Source: Phoronis australis (taxonomy: Eukaryota; Phoronida; Phoronidae). Taken from it: DNA of 64,000 nucleotides. The notes beneath the pieces are model-generated. The model worked only from the letters and a program-made list of their open reading frames with translations, did no database searches and had not been told where the DNA came from. Position 1 is the stretch's first letter; every line of letters starts with the position of its first letter. The DNA lies in NCBI GenBank assembly GCA_002633005.1, contig NMRA01000456.1, positions 187,147 to 251,146 of the forward strand, in the 5' to 3' direction. Of this stretch, positions 50,201-60,900 are shown piece by piece. The translations under genes were made by a program, and so were the position numbers.

Positions 50201-53200
50201 TGTTCATGCAAGTAGTTATACATTCATGTGAGTCTAGTTATATTGTAATGTGGGTCTAGTTATATGGTACTGTGGTTCTAGTTATATGGTAATGTGAGTC
50301 TAGTTATATGGTAATGTGGGTCTAGTTATATGGTAATGTGAGTCTAGTTATAGGTTAATGTGAGTGTGTGTTAATTGTATTCCAGTTACTTCTTGATCCC
50401 ATGGTGATGAGTGTGCTGTATGTGTGGTGCTCTCTCAACAAAGATGTTGTTGTACAGTTCTGGTTTGGTACACAGTTTAAAGTAAGTCCTATGTCTTTTT
50501 TATTTACCACTCATTTGTAATAGGACGAAATCTATGGTATTGCAGTAAATTTTTTTCAAGATAGAGCATAATATGGCGGAAGGTTGAAATTTTTTGTTTT
50601 ATCAAAATTTTCAACTTAAGTAAATTAGAAGACAGATTTACTCTAATCATTATTTGGAAACTGCTTATGGCAAACACAATGGATTCCGAAGCATTTGAAA
50701 AATAAAAAATGACACTTTTGGTCATTAGTTTTTTATTGAATTTGAGGAAACTTTACCATACTGGTGTTTTGCATAGTGATAAGGTTCATCACTATGCCTT
50801 TATGTGTTGAGTCACTTCACTAGGCTAGAACCAATGCACCATTTTGAACTTGAAGGACCATGAATTGTAGCGTACTGTTTACGCTGTTGACAATGAACTT
50901 GAATTTAGCTTGCACGTTTTTGTCACATTTCTTTATAGCGTTTTTTGCTTGCTAGCTTGTTTGTGTGCGCAAACTAGTGTCATTCGTAGTTAAACCGTCA
51001 TAGATTGCACACAGCAGTGTACTCCCACCTAGCTTCAAGTGTACTGATTTTGTGTTAAAATTGATTCAAGATTGTAGCTATTCCCTTTTTTCTCCAACAT
51101 CTTGATGGGTTTGACCACAGCACGTCTTTGTCAGTAGACATCTCTCGCAACTTTTAATCTGTACATGCTCAATGTGACTGTTGAAAACAGGTACTTATAT
51201 AATGTTGTCCTATGATGTGCCAAGCCACAAAGAAAAGGTATTGAATTCCAGAACTGTAATTCTTTTTTCTCTTTTGTCTTGTTTCATACAATTATGTCTT
51301 GATTTTTTGTTTAATTGGTAACATTCCGGGATAGCTTTGATAGATGTCCAACATTTCTGAGAAAAATCGAAATCAAAAAACATAAAGAAAAAAAAGTTGT
51401 GACTGATGCAGTCTTACTTGTGAACTGAGTCGTTATTTTGTGTGTATCGTGACATTTTTGCCTGGAATTAAAACTTTAAAAAAAATTTGGAAATCGTACA
51501 AGCTTCACTTTCAAAGCATACATTTTTTGCATAAAGGTTACACATGTGCTAATAGGTTGGAAACACTGGAATATTGCAAGCAATATTGATATCGCTGGTG
51601 CCACAGTATATTATTTAAAGTTCCACTTACCTTCATACTGAAGCTATATAAGGCAACTGTAGGACATGCATTACCCTGGGTTCCAACTGCTTTCATATTG
51701 ATGCTATATTGTACAGTTGACTTTGCTCCTACTTGCAGTGTATTTACCTTGGATTCCAACTGTCTTTGTACGGTGTTGTAGTTATATTTGTCTTTGTTCA
51801 TACTTGCAGGCGATGTATTTACCCTGGGTTCTCCTAATCTTTAATATGATCATCATGGGAGGGTAAGTTAATCAACCTTCAGAGTCTTCTCTCTGCTCCC
51901 TTGTTAATTTATTAGTTGATCAGTACCTTTGTCCATAACAGTCTTAAATTCACATTTGCAGTTTAAAAGCTTTATTTTGGAATGCTCTTTGTAAGGAAGC
52001 CAAAGTACCATATGTGACTAGTTTCGTCTAGTGAATATTCATGGCTAGTCTCGTCTAGTGTATATACGTGGATAGTCTCGTCTAGTGTACTACATGGCTA
52101 GTCTCGTCTAGTGTATAATATGTATGTGATATGTATGTATGCATGCATGCAACCATCAATTGTTCTTTTTTTCTTTTCAGAGGTATTGCAGAAATTCTTG
52201 GTATATTAGTGGGCCATCTCTACTTTTTTCTCATGTTCAAGTACCCACAAGACTTTGGTGGGCGCTCATTTTTACAGACTCCAGCCATTCTGTAAGTGTA
52301 ATATCTTAACACAACAATGATAGTTTATATTATTATGTGCCCACCTACTTGTATGGGGGCTCATGCTGTCAACCCCATCCGGTGTCCATCTGACGTCTGC
52401 TGCTGTATTTCCAAAATCCCTTGATGTATGTTTCCAGATAAGTTCCTTTCATGGATAGGCCAGCTTGAGCGAATTTTAGACAGATCCGAAAAGCAGTTGC
52501 CGTACTGGAAATTTTATTTTTTTACGTTTGCCTCTATGTCTTCGAAACTCTTTAACAGATTTTCATGAAATTTGGCAAGGTATCTATTAGGAAGATGACA
52601 CCAACCTTAAGTTTTTGAATGTCTTATTTTGTGCCACCTAGTGGCCATTTTTACTTTTCAAACCTGTTTTTGTTGCCATCAGCCCCTCTGTCGTCCTAAC
52701 CACTATAAGGATGATTATGAATATTGATCTATTGGTTCCTACTAGTGGCAGTTTTGTTTTTTTTTTGCATCTGTGGCTGTTTCTCTTAAACCCTTTGAAG
52801 GATCTCTGATAAATTTGGGTAGTGTATTTGTATGAAGCTGACAACAGATAACGATGACTTTTCGACAGATATGACTACTGCTGTGTCCCCTAGTGGCAAT
52901 TTTATTTTTGTTCTCTGTTTATGTGGAGTTCCATAGTAATGGATTTTTAAAAAATTTGGCGAATAGGTTTGTATTAAAGAGGTTATGACACCTTGTTTTC
53001 AGATGGATTTGACTTAGTGTACGCCTCCTTGTGGCTATTTTGAGTCTGTTTTTGACATCCATCTCTTTATCGGCCAAACCACTTTAAGAATTGTTATGAA
53101 AATTGGTAAAGGTGTTCCTAGTGGGAAGAGCATGGCTGACAATGATTTTTGTATATTTTTGACTACTGTGGTGCTCTATAGAGACAATTTGCTTTTTTTT

Positions 53201-54409
53201 GCATCCGCAGCTGTTTTTCCTACCCCTTACAGGATCTTTGTGAAATTGAGCAAGTTTATTTCTATGAGCGTGACAACGGATGACGACAACTTGTGGACAT
53301 ATGTGACTAAACCGCTGTACCTCCCCCAGTGGCAGTTTTAGTTTTTACGATCTTGATAGGTGTGTTCCTATTGAGGAGAGCATTGCTGACTTGTTATGCA
53401 TCCCTTGGGGGCTATTTAAAGTTTACAAGCATTGCACCCTTTAGTGGGAATTTCCAAAATAGTAATCATCCCTTGTATCTGTGTCATATGCGATTCACAC
53501 TTTGGGCGCATGTCACTGCACCGCGTTGCTCATGTATTGTTGAAAACTGTAAAGAATGCTTCATTGTCTTTCAACCATGATTGAACTATCAACAACTTGT
53601 GGCTTTTTTAATATAAGTGAAATTGGTTTGGTGGTTACGAGATATCTGTTGTAACTCATGTGTTGTCAAATGTTTTAAAGAAATCAAGCATAGCAGTCTG
53701 TATACATGTTATGAGCACCCCATAGGTAAACATTGCAGGTCCGTTAAAGGGGGTACAACGACACATAGCCAAACATTACAAATCACTAACAGGGATACAA
53801 CCACATACATAGCCAAATCCTGCAGACTGCAGATCCACTGAAGGAGATACAACCACACTCGCAGTCAAACATAGCCAAACATTGCAGATCCACTAAAGGG
53901 TACACACACACACACACACACGCACACACACGCACCCACACGCACATAGCTGAACACTATAGATCCATTTAAGGGAATACAATCACACTCACTGACACAT
54001 ACATGTCAACATTCTCGTTCTTCATGACTGCTGTGGTGTGGCCCCAGAATGACTACTTTACCTTCTTAAAACTTTTTTACTTATTTTATGGTACTTAAAC
54101 TTATTTTGATTGTTCATTTTTGCTTATTAAAGCTTCTGTTTATTTCTTTTTGCTTAGTAAAACGTCTTTCACTTATTGGAACTTGTTTTACTTTAAATTT
54201 TCTTTTTTGTTGTTACTTGTACATGATAGAGGGCACTAGTTGTCTTTACTCTACCTTTGTTGATTCACAGCTACCATTATCTCCCTAACCGCCGTGGTGG
54301 TGTGTCTGGGTTTGGCATGGCTCCATCGAGCAGGAGACGACCGGATGATGATGGACAGGATGGTGGTAGACACACATGGGGAGCAGGCAACCAGCTGGGC
54401 GGTAACTGA
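44286..54409 (+). CDS. DERL1: DERL1, Derlin-1, ER-associated degradation channel component
   Basis: Derlin-1 is a rhomboid pseudoprotease of the ER membrane that helps move misfolded proteins to the cytosol with p97/VCP. Coding exons: 44286-44444, 48264-48375 (identical alternative 46084-46195), 48943-49034 (identical alternative 46758-46849), 50386-50481, 51810-51862, 52181-52291, 54271-54409. Using one exon 2-3 pair, phases agree and the product is 253 aa (human 251). It starts MSGNELGDWYRGIPMITRYW. The rhomboid WR motif is in IWRPVTALFYYP, and exon 6 gives GHLYFFLMFKYP. The tail GGVSGFGMAPSS and HTWGAGNQLGGN is acidic and Gly-rich like the human SHP-box tail that binds p97, though less canonical. 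The A of the ATG is 26 codons into a longer open frame, and this start is chosen by homology. The plus-strand AATAAA at 54,952 likely ends the mRNA. Confidence 0.95.
44705..44850 (+). repeat. tRNA-derived SINE copy
   Basis: GAGCCTCTGTTAGCCACTCG is followed by CTAACAGGCAATTGCC. The tRNA-like core is TAGCTGAATGG (A box), TTAGCACGCTCGCC, and GGTACGATTCCCGAGGTCGG (B-box region). This is the best-preserved core of the family in the window. It lies in DERL1 intron 1. Confidence 0.75.
45055..45180 (+). repeat. Degenerate tRNA-derived SINE copy
   Basis: GTGAATCATATGAACCTCTT, GCAATTGTCTATTAGCTGAA and TAGTTAGTATGCTTGCC align with the copies at 43,000 and 44,705 but with more changes and a missing B box. 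Confidence 0.6.
45913..46083 (+). repeat. 107-bp tandem unit carrying a truncated DERL1 exon 2 copy
   Basis: The unit TTGTCAAAAACTAGCCATAA through the acceptor GTTGCAG plus the first about 37 bases of exon 2 (GTCTGGCGGCCAGTGACAGC onward) occurs once in truncated form (acceptor at 45,978), then again leading into the full exon at 46,084. The truncated copy runs directly into the next unit without a donor. The same arrangement recurs at 48,157/48,264 with the same 107-bp spacing. Confidence 0.85.
46243..46500 (+). pseudogene. Broken ORF remnant in the DERL1 intron, first copy
   Basis: This copy of the intronic ORF at 48,412-48,681 shares the start (IEWRASEDFSRKIAIASLND) but small indels after about 30 codons destroy the frame. 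It ends with the same GTGTTGAAAAACGAGCAGTA sequence. Confidence 0.45.
47049..47320 (-). mobile_element. tRNA-like core between about 64-bp inverted repeats, copy 1
   Basis: The left arm starts AGCACGCCACCTGTGACCAC and ends AAGATTTCTGCCCC. The right arm is its near reverse complement, ending GGTGGCGTGCT. Between them, on minus, TGGCTCAGTGG (A box) and GGGTTCGAGTCCC (B box) mark a tRNA-like sequence. The combination suggests a composite or foldback SINE. It lies in DERL1 intron 3, copy 1. Confidence 0.75.
47994..48129. other. Assembly gap of 136 Ns
   Basis: The gap starts inside GTCTAGTTATA, the opening of the minisatellite that is intact at 50,146, and ends just before the truncated exon 2 copy. 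Repeat collapse at a duplication junction is the likely cause. Confidence 0.95.
48412..48681 (+). other. Intact 89-codon intronic ORF, unidentified
   Basis: The ORF lies between DERL1 exons 2 and 3 of the second copy, beginning MISLIEWRASEDFSRKIAVA and ending in LKNEQ. Composition is protein-like (VSVPVILKGSPFWQVMKN), but I recognise no domain and see no splice sites of its own. The first copy has a frameshifted version. It may be a captured gene or transposon fragment, or chance. Confidence 0.3.
49235..49506 (-). mobile_element. tRNA-like core between inverted repeats, copy 2
   Basis: This is the duplicate of the element at 47,049-47,320, carried along by the segmental duplication. The B box is altered (GGATTTGAGTCCC on minus), and the arms are intact. 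Confidence 0.75.
50146..50370 (+). repeat. About 22-24-bp minisatellite, roughly nine units
   Basis: Variants of GTCTAGTTATATGGTAATGT lie in tandem immediately upstream of the DERL1 exon 4 acceptor (50,385). The last unit is about 20 bp from the acceptor. Confidence 0.8.
51600..51809 (+). repeat. Degenerate tandem copies of the DERL1 exon 5 acceptor region
   Basis: The true acceptor context (CATACTTGCAG, then GCGATGTATTTACCCTGGGT, then TCTCC) is preceded by CTACTTGCAGTGTATTTACC, TTGGATTCC near 51,730 and by GCATTACCCTGGGTTCC near 51,668. Spacing is about 70-75 bp. The copies keep an acceptor-like TTGCAG or part of the exon start but no donor. Confidence 0.65.
52018..52115. repeat. About 28-bp tandem repeat, four units
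   Basis: Units of GGCTAGTCTCGTCTAGTGTA plus a variable AT stretch lie in DERL1 intron 5, just upstream of exon 6. Confidence 0.75.
52320..53600. repeat. Diverged dispersed-repeat tract in DERL1 intron 6
   Basis: Phrases of the type CCACTTTAAGAATTGTTATG, AAAATTGG and TAGTGGCAGTTTT recur three to four times with a spacing of about 300-400 bp, suggesting tandem or nested copies of an old element. The open frames are short and not recognisable. Confidence 0.45.
53725..53995. repeat. Degenerate minisatellite with a CA-rich block
   Basis: Units containing GCAGATCCACTAAAGGG, ATACAACCACA and CATAGCCAAACATT repeat about four to five times, with an (AC)n microsatellite at about 53,900-53,945. It lies in DERL1 intron 6. 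Confidence 0.7.
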
Positions 54410-54752
54410 ACCAACCACTCCTTGTTGCCATGGTACATGTGACTTTATAAGGAAAAACATGGCGGTGAAGGAAATGCAACTAAAGTGTCCAACAGCTGTG
54501 TTGTTTCAAAAGTGGAGCTCTTTCGTTTTTATCATTTTCTGGGATAACGCAAACCATCTGAAATCTGTTATATAACTATTTCTTGCCCGCACTCTGACCT
54601 GGTTAGTCATAACTACATGACTGTTGTTCATTATCATGTTTAATTCTCAACCAGACCATTTCATTCGTTGCAAAACCAACTTAATACATTGTGACTTTTG
54701 ACTTTGTCTTATTCAGTGCAGCATCTGCTGGCTGAAAATTGCTTGTACCATA

Positions 54753-54957
54753 TTTATTTTATGTGTAAGTATTGTAAATTTCCTTCTTCTGGTCATATAT
54801 GTCTATGCTTATTCACTCTTATTTACTGAATAATTGCAATGATTGTTTACAAGCTGTAAATGTCATGTTAAAAGTTGTTTCATTACAGTAAAAGTACAAA
54901 GTCTTAACAACCAATTTTGTAATCACTATTACTGTAAGTCCGTTTTTCGGAAATAAA
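54753..54957. terminator. Crossing poly(A) signals of DERL1 and the fusion gene
   Basis: AATAAA for plus-strand DERL1 is at 54,952-54,957. The first clear minus-strand AATAAA (TTTATT on plus) after the fusion-gene stop at 54,985 is at 54,753-54,758. If both are used the mRNAs overlap tail to tail by about 200 bases. Confidence 0.5.
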
Positions 54958-54984
54958 GAATTAATTGAAAATTTATGATGTGCA

Positions 54985-57900
54985 TCAATCCCTCTTACTG
55001 GCGTCAATCACTCTAATGTCGCTGTTATAACCATTGGCTTCTGATTTGTCTTCTGGTTGAATTTTGGAGAACATCTCTTTCCGAAGTTGAGAACTGCTTA
55101 TGCCCTGTGTGTAGGGAAAAAATCGGATTGGCATCAGTGACTCAACTGTGGAGCGTGATGGAAAGTCAGGCATGTCATCTCCACGCACGTAGAGGGCTGT
55201 TTCTTCCTCCTCCAAGTAGACAATGCAGGTGATGAAGTTTGAAGGGTCAGTGCTGGAGATGCAATATACCTGCAGATGATGATCATATCAATGTACATGA
55301 TAATTTGGTTGGCATGCCTTGCAAGTGTAAAAACAAACGAAAAATCTTGGTTTCTTTCATGGCTTACTGTCTTGGATGATGTTAATGTTTGAGGGCTTTT
55401 TGGATTTTTGGCCAGTGGTCGGAATATTCAGCTTCATCCCGGTTTTCAACTCTAGATTAAAACATACTTTTAAAGGGTATTGTTTGATCATTTCCTAATC
55501 ATGACACATACCACACCTAGAAAGCAGATCATTACCATTGGACAACATATTCATTACTGACCTGATCAGCGTACTGTTTGACGTTCAACATACGTTTCTC
55601 TGTACTGTCTATTGGGAACTTTTTCTTTAATTCAAAGTAGCTGCGAGAGTCGTGTAGTCCAACAATGACCTAAATGAAAGATTGACTTATGAATTCAGTC
55701 GCCAATGGAAAAATGGAAGCTTAATTACATCTAATATCGGACTTGTCTGACAAAACGTTCCAACCTGCGACATCGACAATGTGATCTGGGTACCAATTCC
55801 ATTATTGGTTTAACTGGTGAATTGCACGATACTATAATGTATTCTAAGAGTTGGTTTGTTGCTATTGGGTAAAGAAAATGCGATGCAGATTATTCATTAC
55901 AATAGTCTAAAACTGAGACTAAATCGTCTGCTATTGGCAAACCTCTGTAACTTGTCAGAACTGAGTCACGTTTTCATTGACAAACCTCGAACTACATGGC
56001 ATCTATGAAATCACGATAACGCTTACAGCTTGAAAGTTGACACTTCTCTGACCACACCTGTTTGCCCAGTTGTCTCATGCGGTGCATCAACTTCATGTGA
56101 CCTCGATGGAAGAGATCAAAACAGCCTATCGTATACACTTTGTCAACGCGGCCATCAAATGCTATCGAGGGAAGTGAATGACGTCTTGTGTGCAGTCTCT
56201 CCCTTTGTTCGTCCTCGCTGTCATCCCCAGTCTCACTACTTACAGATGACGTGTTACTACTCGTTCTGAAAAATCGTGATATTCCGTCATTGGAAACGAC
56301 AGGATGACGAACGTTGAAGGTACCAAAAACTGCAGGTGTACTATGCGCATTTAAAACTGTGTTTAATTTATCATGTCCGAAAAATATTAAAGCAACATCT
56401 CGCCCTGCTTAGCTGGCTAAACCGAAAATCAATATTAGGCTTCTTGGTGTCATAAAGTCGGCCTCGTAATATTCCTTTCCCAAATAGAATTTTCTGTTAA
56501 CAAGAACACCACAACCGTCAGCGACTCGAGCATAAGCGACTTCGAAAATGTACGCATTGCCTGTTAACTTAGGTTACCGACTCATTCGGCAATAAATCGA
56601 GATAGGATGAGCGTGCTAATGTTTAAAAAGAGCATCGGTTGAGATTGTGTAGGATTTCGTTGACAAGTCGTATTTAGCCAAATATATACAAAATTAGAGA
56701 TTTTAATTCAGTAAAAGTATATTTTCTGAAAGTAAAAGGCTTTCAGAATGTGATTTTTTACTTTACCATGTCTTTTCAGTACAATTTAACAAAAAAGGAA
56801 ACGTCCGTTGATAGCAAATCAATGGCATGATCAAATTATATTTGATATAAATGTTCAAGATGAGATATCGAGAAGGTGTTAAAGTTTTCTAAAATATTTC
56901 GCTTATGTTTTATGCAACTTAAAGCGTTTTTTCATGAAATCATAAATTATAGCCTTTCTTTTTCAAAATAGTACCTCCTGCAAAAATGAAAAAAATTAAA
57001 AACAAGAGCTTTTTGGAGAACAACGCTGCATCTAAAAGTTTCTTACGTTTTAAAGTTTTCAATCGGCCGTTTCTGAGATGTGATGTTAGCCATTTGGACA
57101 TTTTGTACGGTCCTGCATAACTTTAATATTCAACATTGACACCTAAACTGCGACGAAATGCCCCTTTAAACAATTTTGTCACTCGGCATACCTTACAACT
57201 ACCGGTTATACGCCGATTGCCAGTCAAATTCCATAATTATTTGTATGATTAATGAGGAGATGGTACATTTAAATAATGTCTCATTTTCCTGCATACTTTT
57301 TCAAAGTTGGTACACTTGTCCGAGTGTAAGCGTTCGAGCGATGTCTAACGCCATTCGACACAGATTCATTTTGTGGTACGTTGGCTTCGGTTTCAACAGA
57401 GTCAGCGGCGGTCTTGGCCTAAGGGTAACAAGGCCTAATTAATGTCAAATAACGAAAAACATGTTGTCAAACTATGGAGCATTCCCTATCAGCTAGGGGG
57501 TGAATGAATCTGGCCCACATGTACAGAAAATAATTTTACTCACGAAGGGTTAGAGTTTTCGATTATCACCGCTTGGCTGTGGCTTAGCCGCGGAGAGCAC
57601 AACGGGGTCATGTCCCCCCCCTCCTCTGTTCATTACAAAAGAGACCCCCGTCGAAACTCATTTCAAGCTTGCCACTCATTCTAGCCCTCACCTCCCTCTC
57701 CCCCAATCGTCAAAAATTTCGCGTTTTGCCCAGTTGTTTAAAAACAGTGCCTCTTGGTACTTCTGAAGCTGGACATTCAATTGCTTTCCACAACATGCCC
57801 GTGCATAAATTGATCGCACCTGAAACACTTCTGTAATATCTAGTTAGTGATCTAAGCCTCCGCCTATACTGCTGAAAATGCATGGCACACATTTCGTTCA

Positions 57901-60900
57901 CGTTATTGTTGCCGGTCTTTAATTGGCAGGTTCTCCTAGATGAATGGGCTGTGGGCACATGGATACATGTATCCTGTCACTGTAAAGCGTACGCCATAAA
58001 AATGTCAACATTGAGCTAGCACCAAATTGGTATAAACACTGATAACCCGAGAAATTAGTCTTCAGCCAGTCTGAGGATTAGTTTCATAATGCACTCATGC
58101 TATACGTTTATTTGTGCCATGCCTTGAAACTCTGTCATAGATTCAAAACAATCACAAAAATCGAATTTCATGAGAGCTTCACCACCGACATTAAGATTGT
58201 CAAGTGACAGAATGACTGAATAGCCGGTGTAGCATTGAATTTAACGTACAGAATTTTCAGCCAGTTGGAGAAATGTCCTGGGGAATATTTTTTTCAACAG
58301 TTTTGTGTAGCCAAAGCAAGTGATTTGAGTTTAACGTGACACGTGCTCAGACACCATTTCTAAGTGAGTGCAATTTGACGGCGGTTGCAGAAAATTGATG
58401 ACGAATCGCACGAGGATGCGGAAACTTTTTTCGGTCATGAGCGGTCAATTATACTTTTTCGGCCTTATCGTGTGGATGTCGAAACAAAAAAGTTTTATTG
58501 TTACAATAGCAGGCTCCAACTAATTCCACAGACCCGATCTTTTGGCTCACCTTTTGGGACTGGACCTTTCTCGATCCATCCTCGTTGTATAGGGGCTTGT
58601 TGGAATAGTTTCTCTCTGTGTGGTATTCTACAGTCGCCATATGCGATGATAGGAGATATTGGGTTTTCGACTTAATTCCCCTTGCCTCAAGTTTCCTTGA
58701 CAAACTCGCGTGCGCAAGACGAACACTAAGTAACAAGCATACGATTCCCAATTGTCCGGCTGCAATGCATATTGAAATGAAATAGAATTACGCAGTCGGA
58801 CAATTTAGAAAAAAATAAGTCATGTTTCTTACTATTTTTGTACTCAGATGAAAATAAATAATCAAAAACATGTAATCTACACAAAAATCGTTTTCCACAA
58901 TGATAGTAGTTTAAGTGGTCTATCCTAAATAGAAATTTCCGTCTAGTCAGTGCGCGAGTGAGCGAAAATTGTCATCTCGACGTTGCTATTCTCAAACACC
59001 AAGAAGTGACACGTCCACACATGCAACTCATTATGTCCAATGCAATGAGAACGCGCCAGAGCTATACTTCCAAGAGAGACCGGCTCTCTCCAGCTCCAAA
59101 CAAGAGGAGCGCGTCTTTGGACAAATGCTTGGAATACTATCGCCAACGAAGGACTTACCCCAGCTCTCCATCGGAACTACATGCCCCTGAGATAGTGCCA
59201 GGAACGCTATTCCCAACGATTCCAACTTCTCTTTCAGTTTTCCTTCCATAACTGACTTTGTACCGGAAGCAACATTGTGAAACTCTTTCCCTTTTTTCTC
59301 CAAATGTCTTCTCTTGTGTGCCCTGAAACGAACGTTTTTATCGAGACGTACGCCATCCATGCAGTTTCCAACGTGTGTCTCTTCTCGTACTATTGCAAAC
59401 TCAGTTACACGTTGTACAAATACAACTTTATTTTCAGCTTTACGGGCAAAACTTAGACGAAAACAGTGAGGGGAACTGTTGAGTTTGTGTGGGCAGGGGG
59501 GAAATTCTGTACAGGTTACACAGGGAGTACTAAATAAAAGTATTCTAAAACATTAAACTAATTCCAGGATACGATTTTCTGGAAACTATTAAGTGGTGTT
59601 TAAAGTTTTCATTCCAGGAACTCCAAAGTTAGTTTTGTTGTGCCTAGAAGTTAAAAAAGTTCCATCTTATTGTAAATAACAAACATAGATATTTTAGTTT
59701 TGGCACCAAATCCAACCAGCTCTGAAATTCTAGCACAAATATCAAGAATTGTTAACAAAGTTGAAGTGCCGAAGTGGAGAGCTATTCAAACGTGTTTTCG
59801 ACTTGAATGCAGTGATGAGAATTTGCTCATTCTGACGGAAAGCATCCAAAGGTTGTAAAAGCGAAAGCTGTACAATGTCTGAAAAATCCATCAGTCGGTT
59901 CATTATTTTCTGGTATTCATATTTCAGAGTATATTTGTCAACAGTAATGAGAGACCCAATATCTGATTTGATACCCTATTGTATATTTACACGACAAGGA
60001 CAGCAGCCAGTTAGTACATCATAACACAGCTAATCGTCAAACAAGACGTCATAGCATACATGGGGCCCGTTCCCACAAAACTGACTTAGCTAAGACAAAT
60101 CTTAAATTTTAGGAAATTTTAAAATGAAAATTATATTTGTCACAAAACCAATTCAAGAACGAGATCTTAAGTTTGACTTAAGTGTTTGACATAAATTTTG
60201 TCTTAATTTTGACTAACTTACCGAATATGGAAGTTTCAAAGTTTGGAAGTTAAGACAAATCTTAAAATTAAGTAAAAAATGAACTTAAGTCAGTTTCTTA
60301 AATCAGGCCCATGGTCCTCATGTTTTCCGATGTCGAAGAACGCAAGTTGGCTAAGGCTAGATCATTATGGCATTTTTGTATTCGAGTGCAATTACATAGG
60401 CCTATTGACTTCGTTGTAAGTCACTAACGGTATAATAACAACTACTTTGACAGTACTTACAGGTAAAAGTAATCCTGAACGCGCACAACTCCAAGGACTG
60501 CCTCGTACAGCATAATGACCACGGACACAGTGAGGTACAGCGTTGTTTGCATCAGCGTCATCTCGGAGAAGTTAGTTACAGTCAGTATGGTCCAAAGACA
60601 TGTGACGTTAACTACCTGGAATTTCAAATGGCGCACTTGATTTCACGATTAGGCCGGATGGTTTCTCCTCCTTGGAGAAAATATGTTGAGAAGAAGAGTT
60701 TCAGGAAGACTCCGAGGAGTTGCGTACATGACAACTGCCAGGACAGAAAGTCATACACATTGTTAGTTGCGAGTTGAAACAGATACAATCTACAACTTTC
60801 CGCTAAAATCCATAATGCGAATTGTTCATCCAAGCAGTACAAAGGCTGTTATTTCTGTAGAACTACAAGAAAAACTTTGACCTTTATTAGTGTTACCTTG

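Noticed and set aside
52320-53600. Coding exons between DERL1 exons 6 and 7
   Set aside because: The reading is in phase directly from 52,291 to 54,271 with correct homology, and the frames here are short and repeat-derived.
59031-59360. 109-codon minus-strand frame as a separate gene
   Set aside because: Its middle (59,322-59,159) is an exon of the fusion gene, and the ends read into introns.
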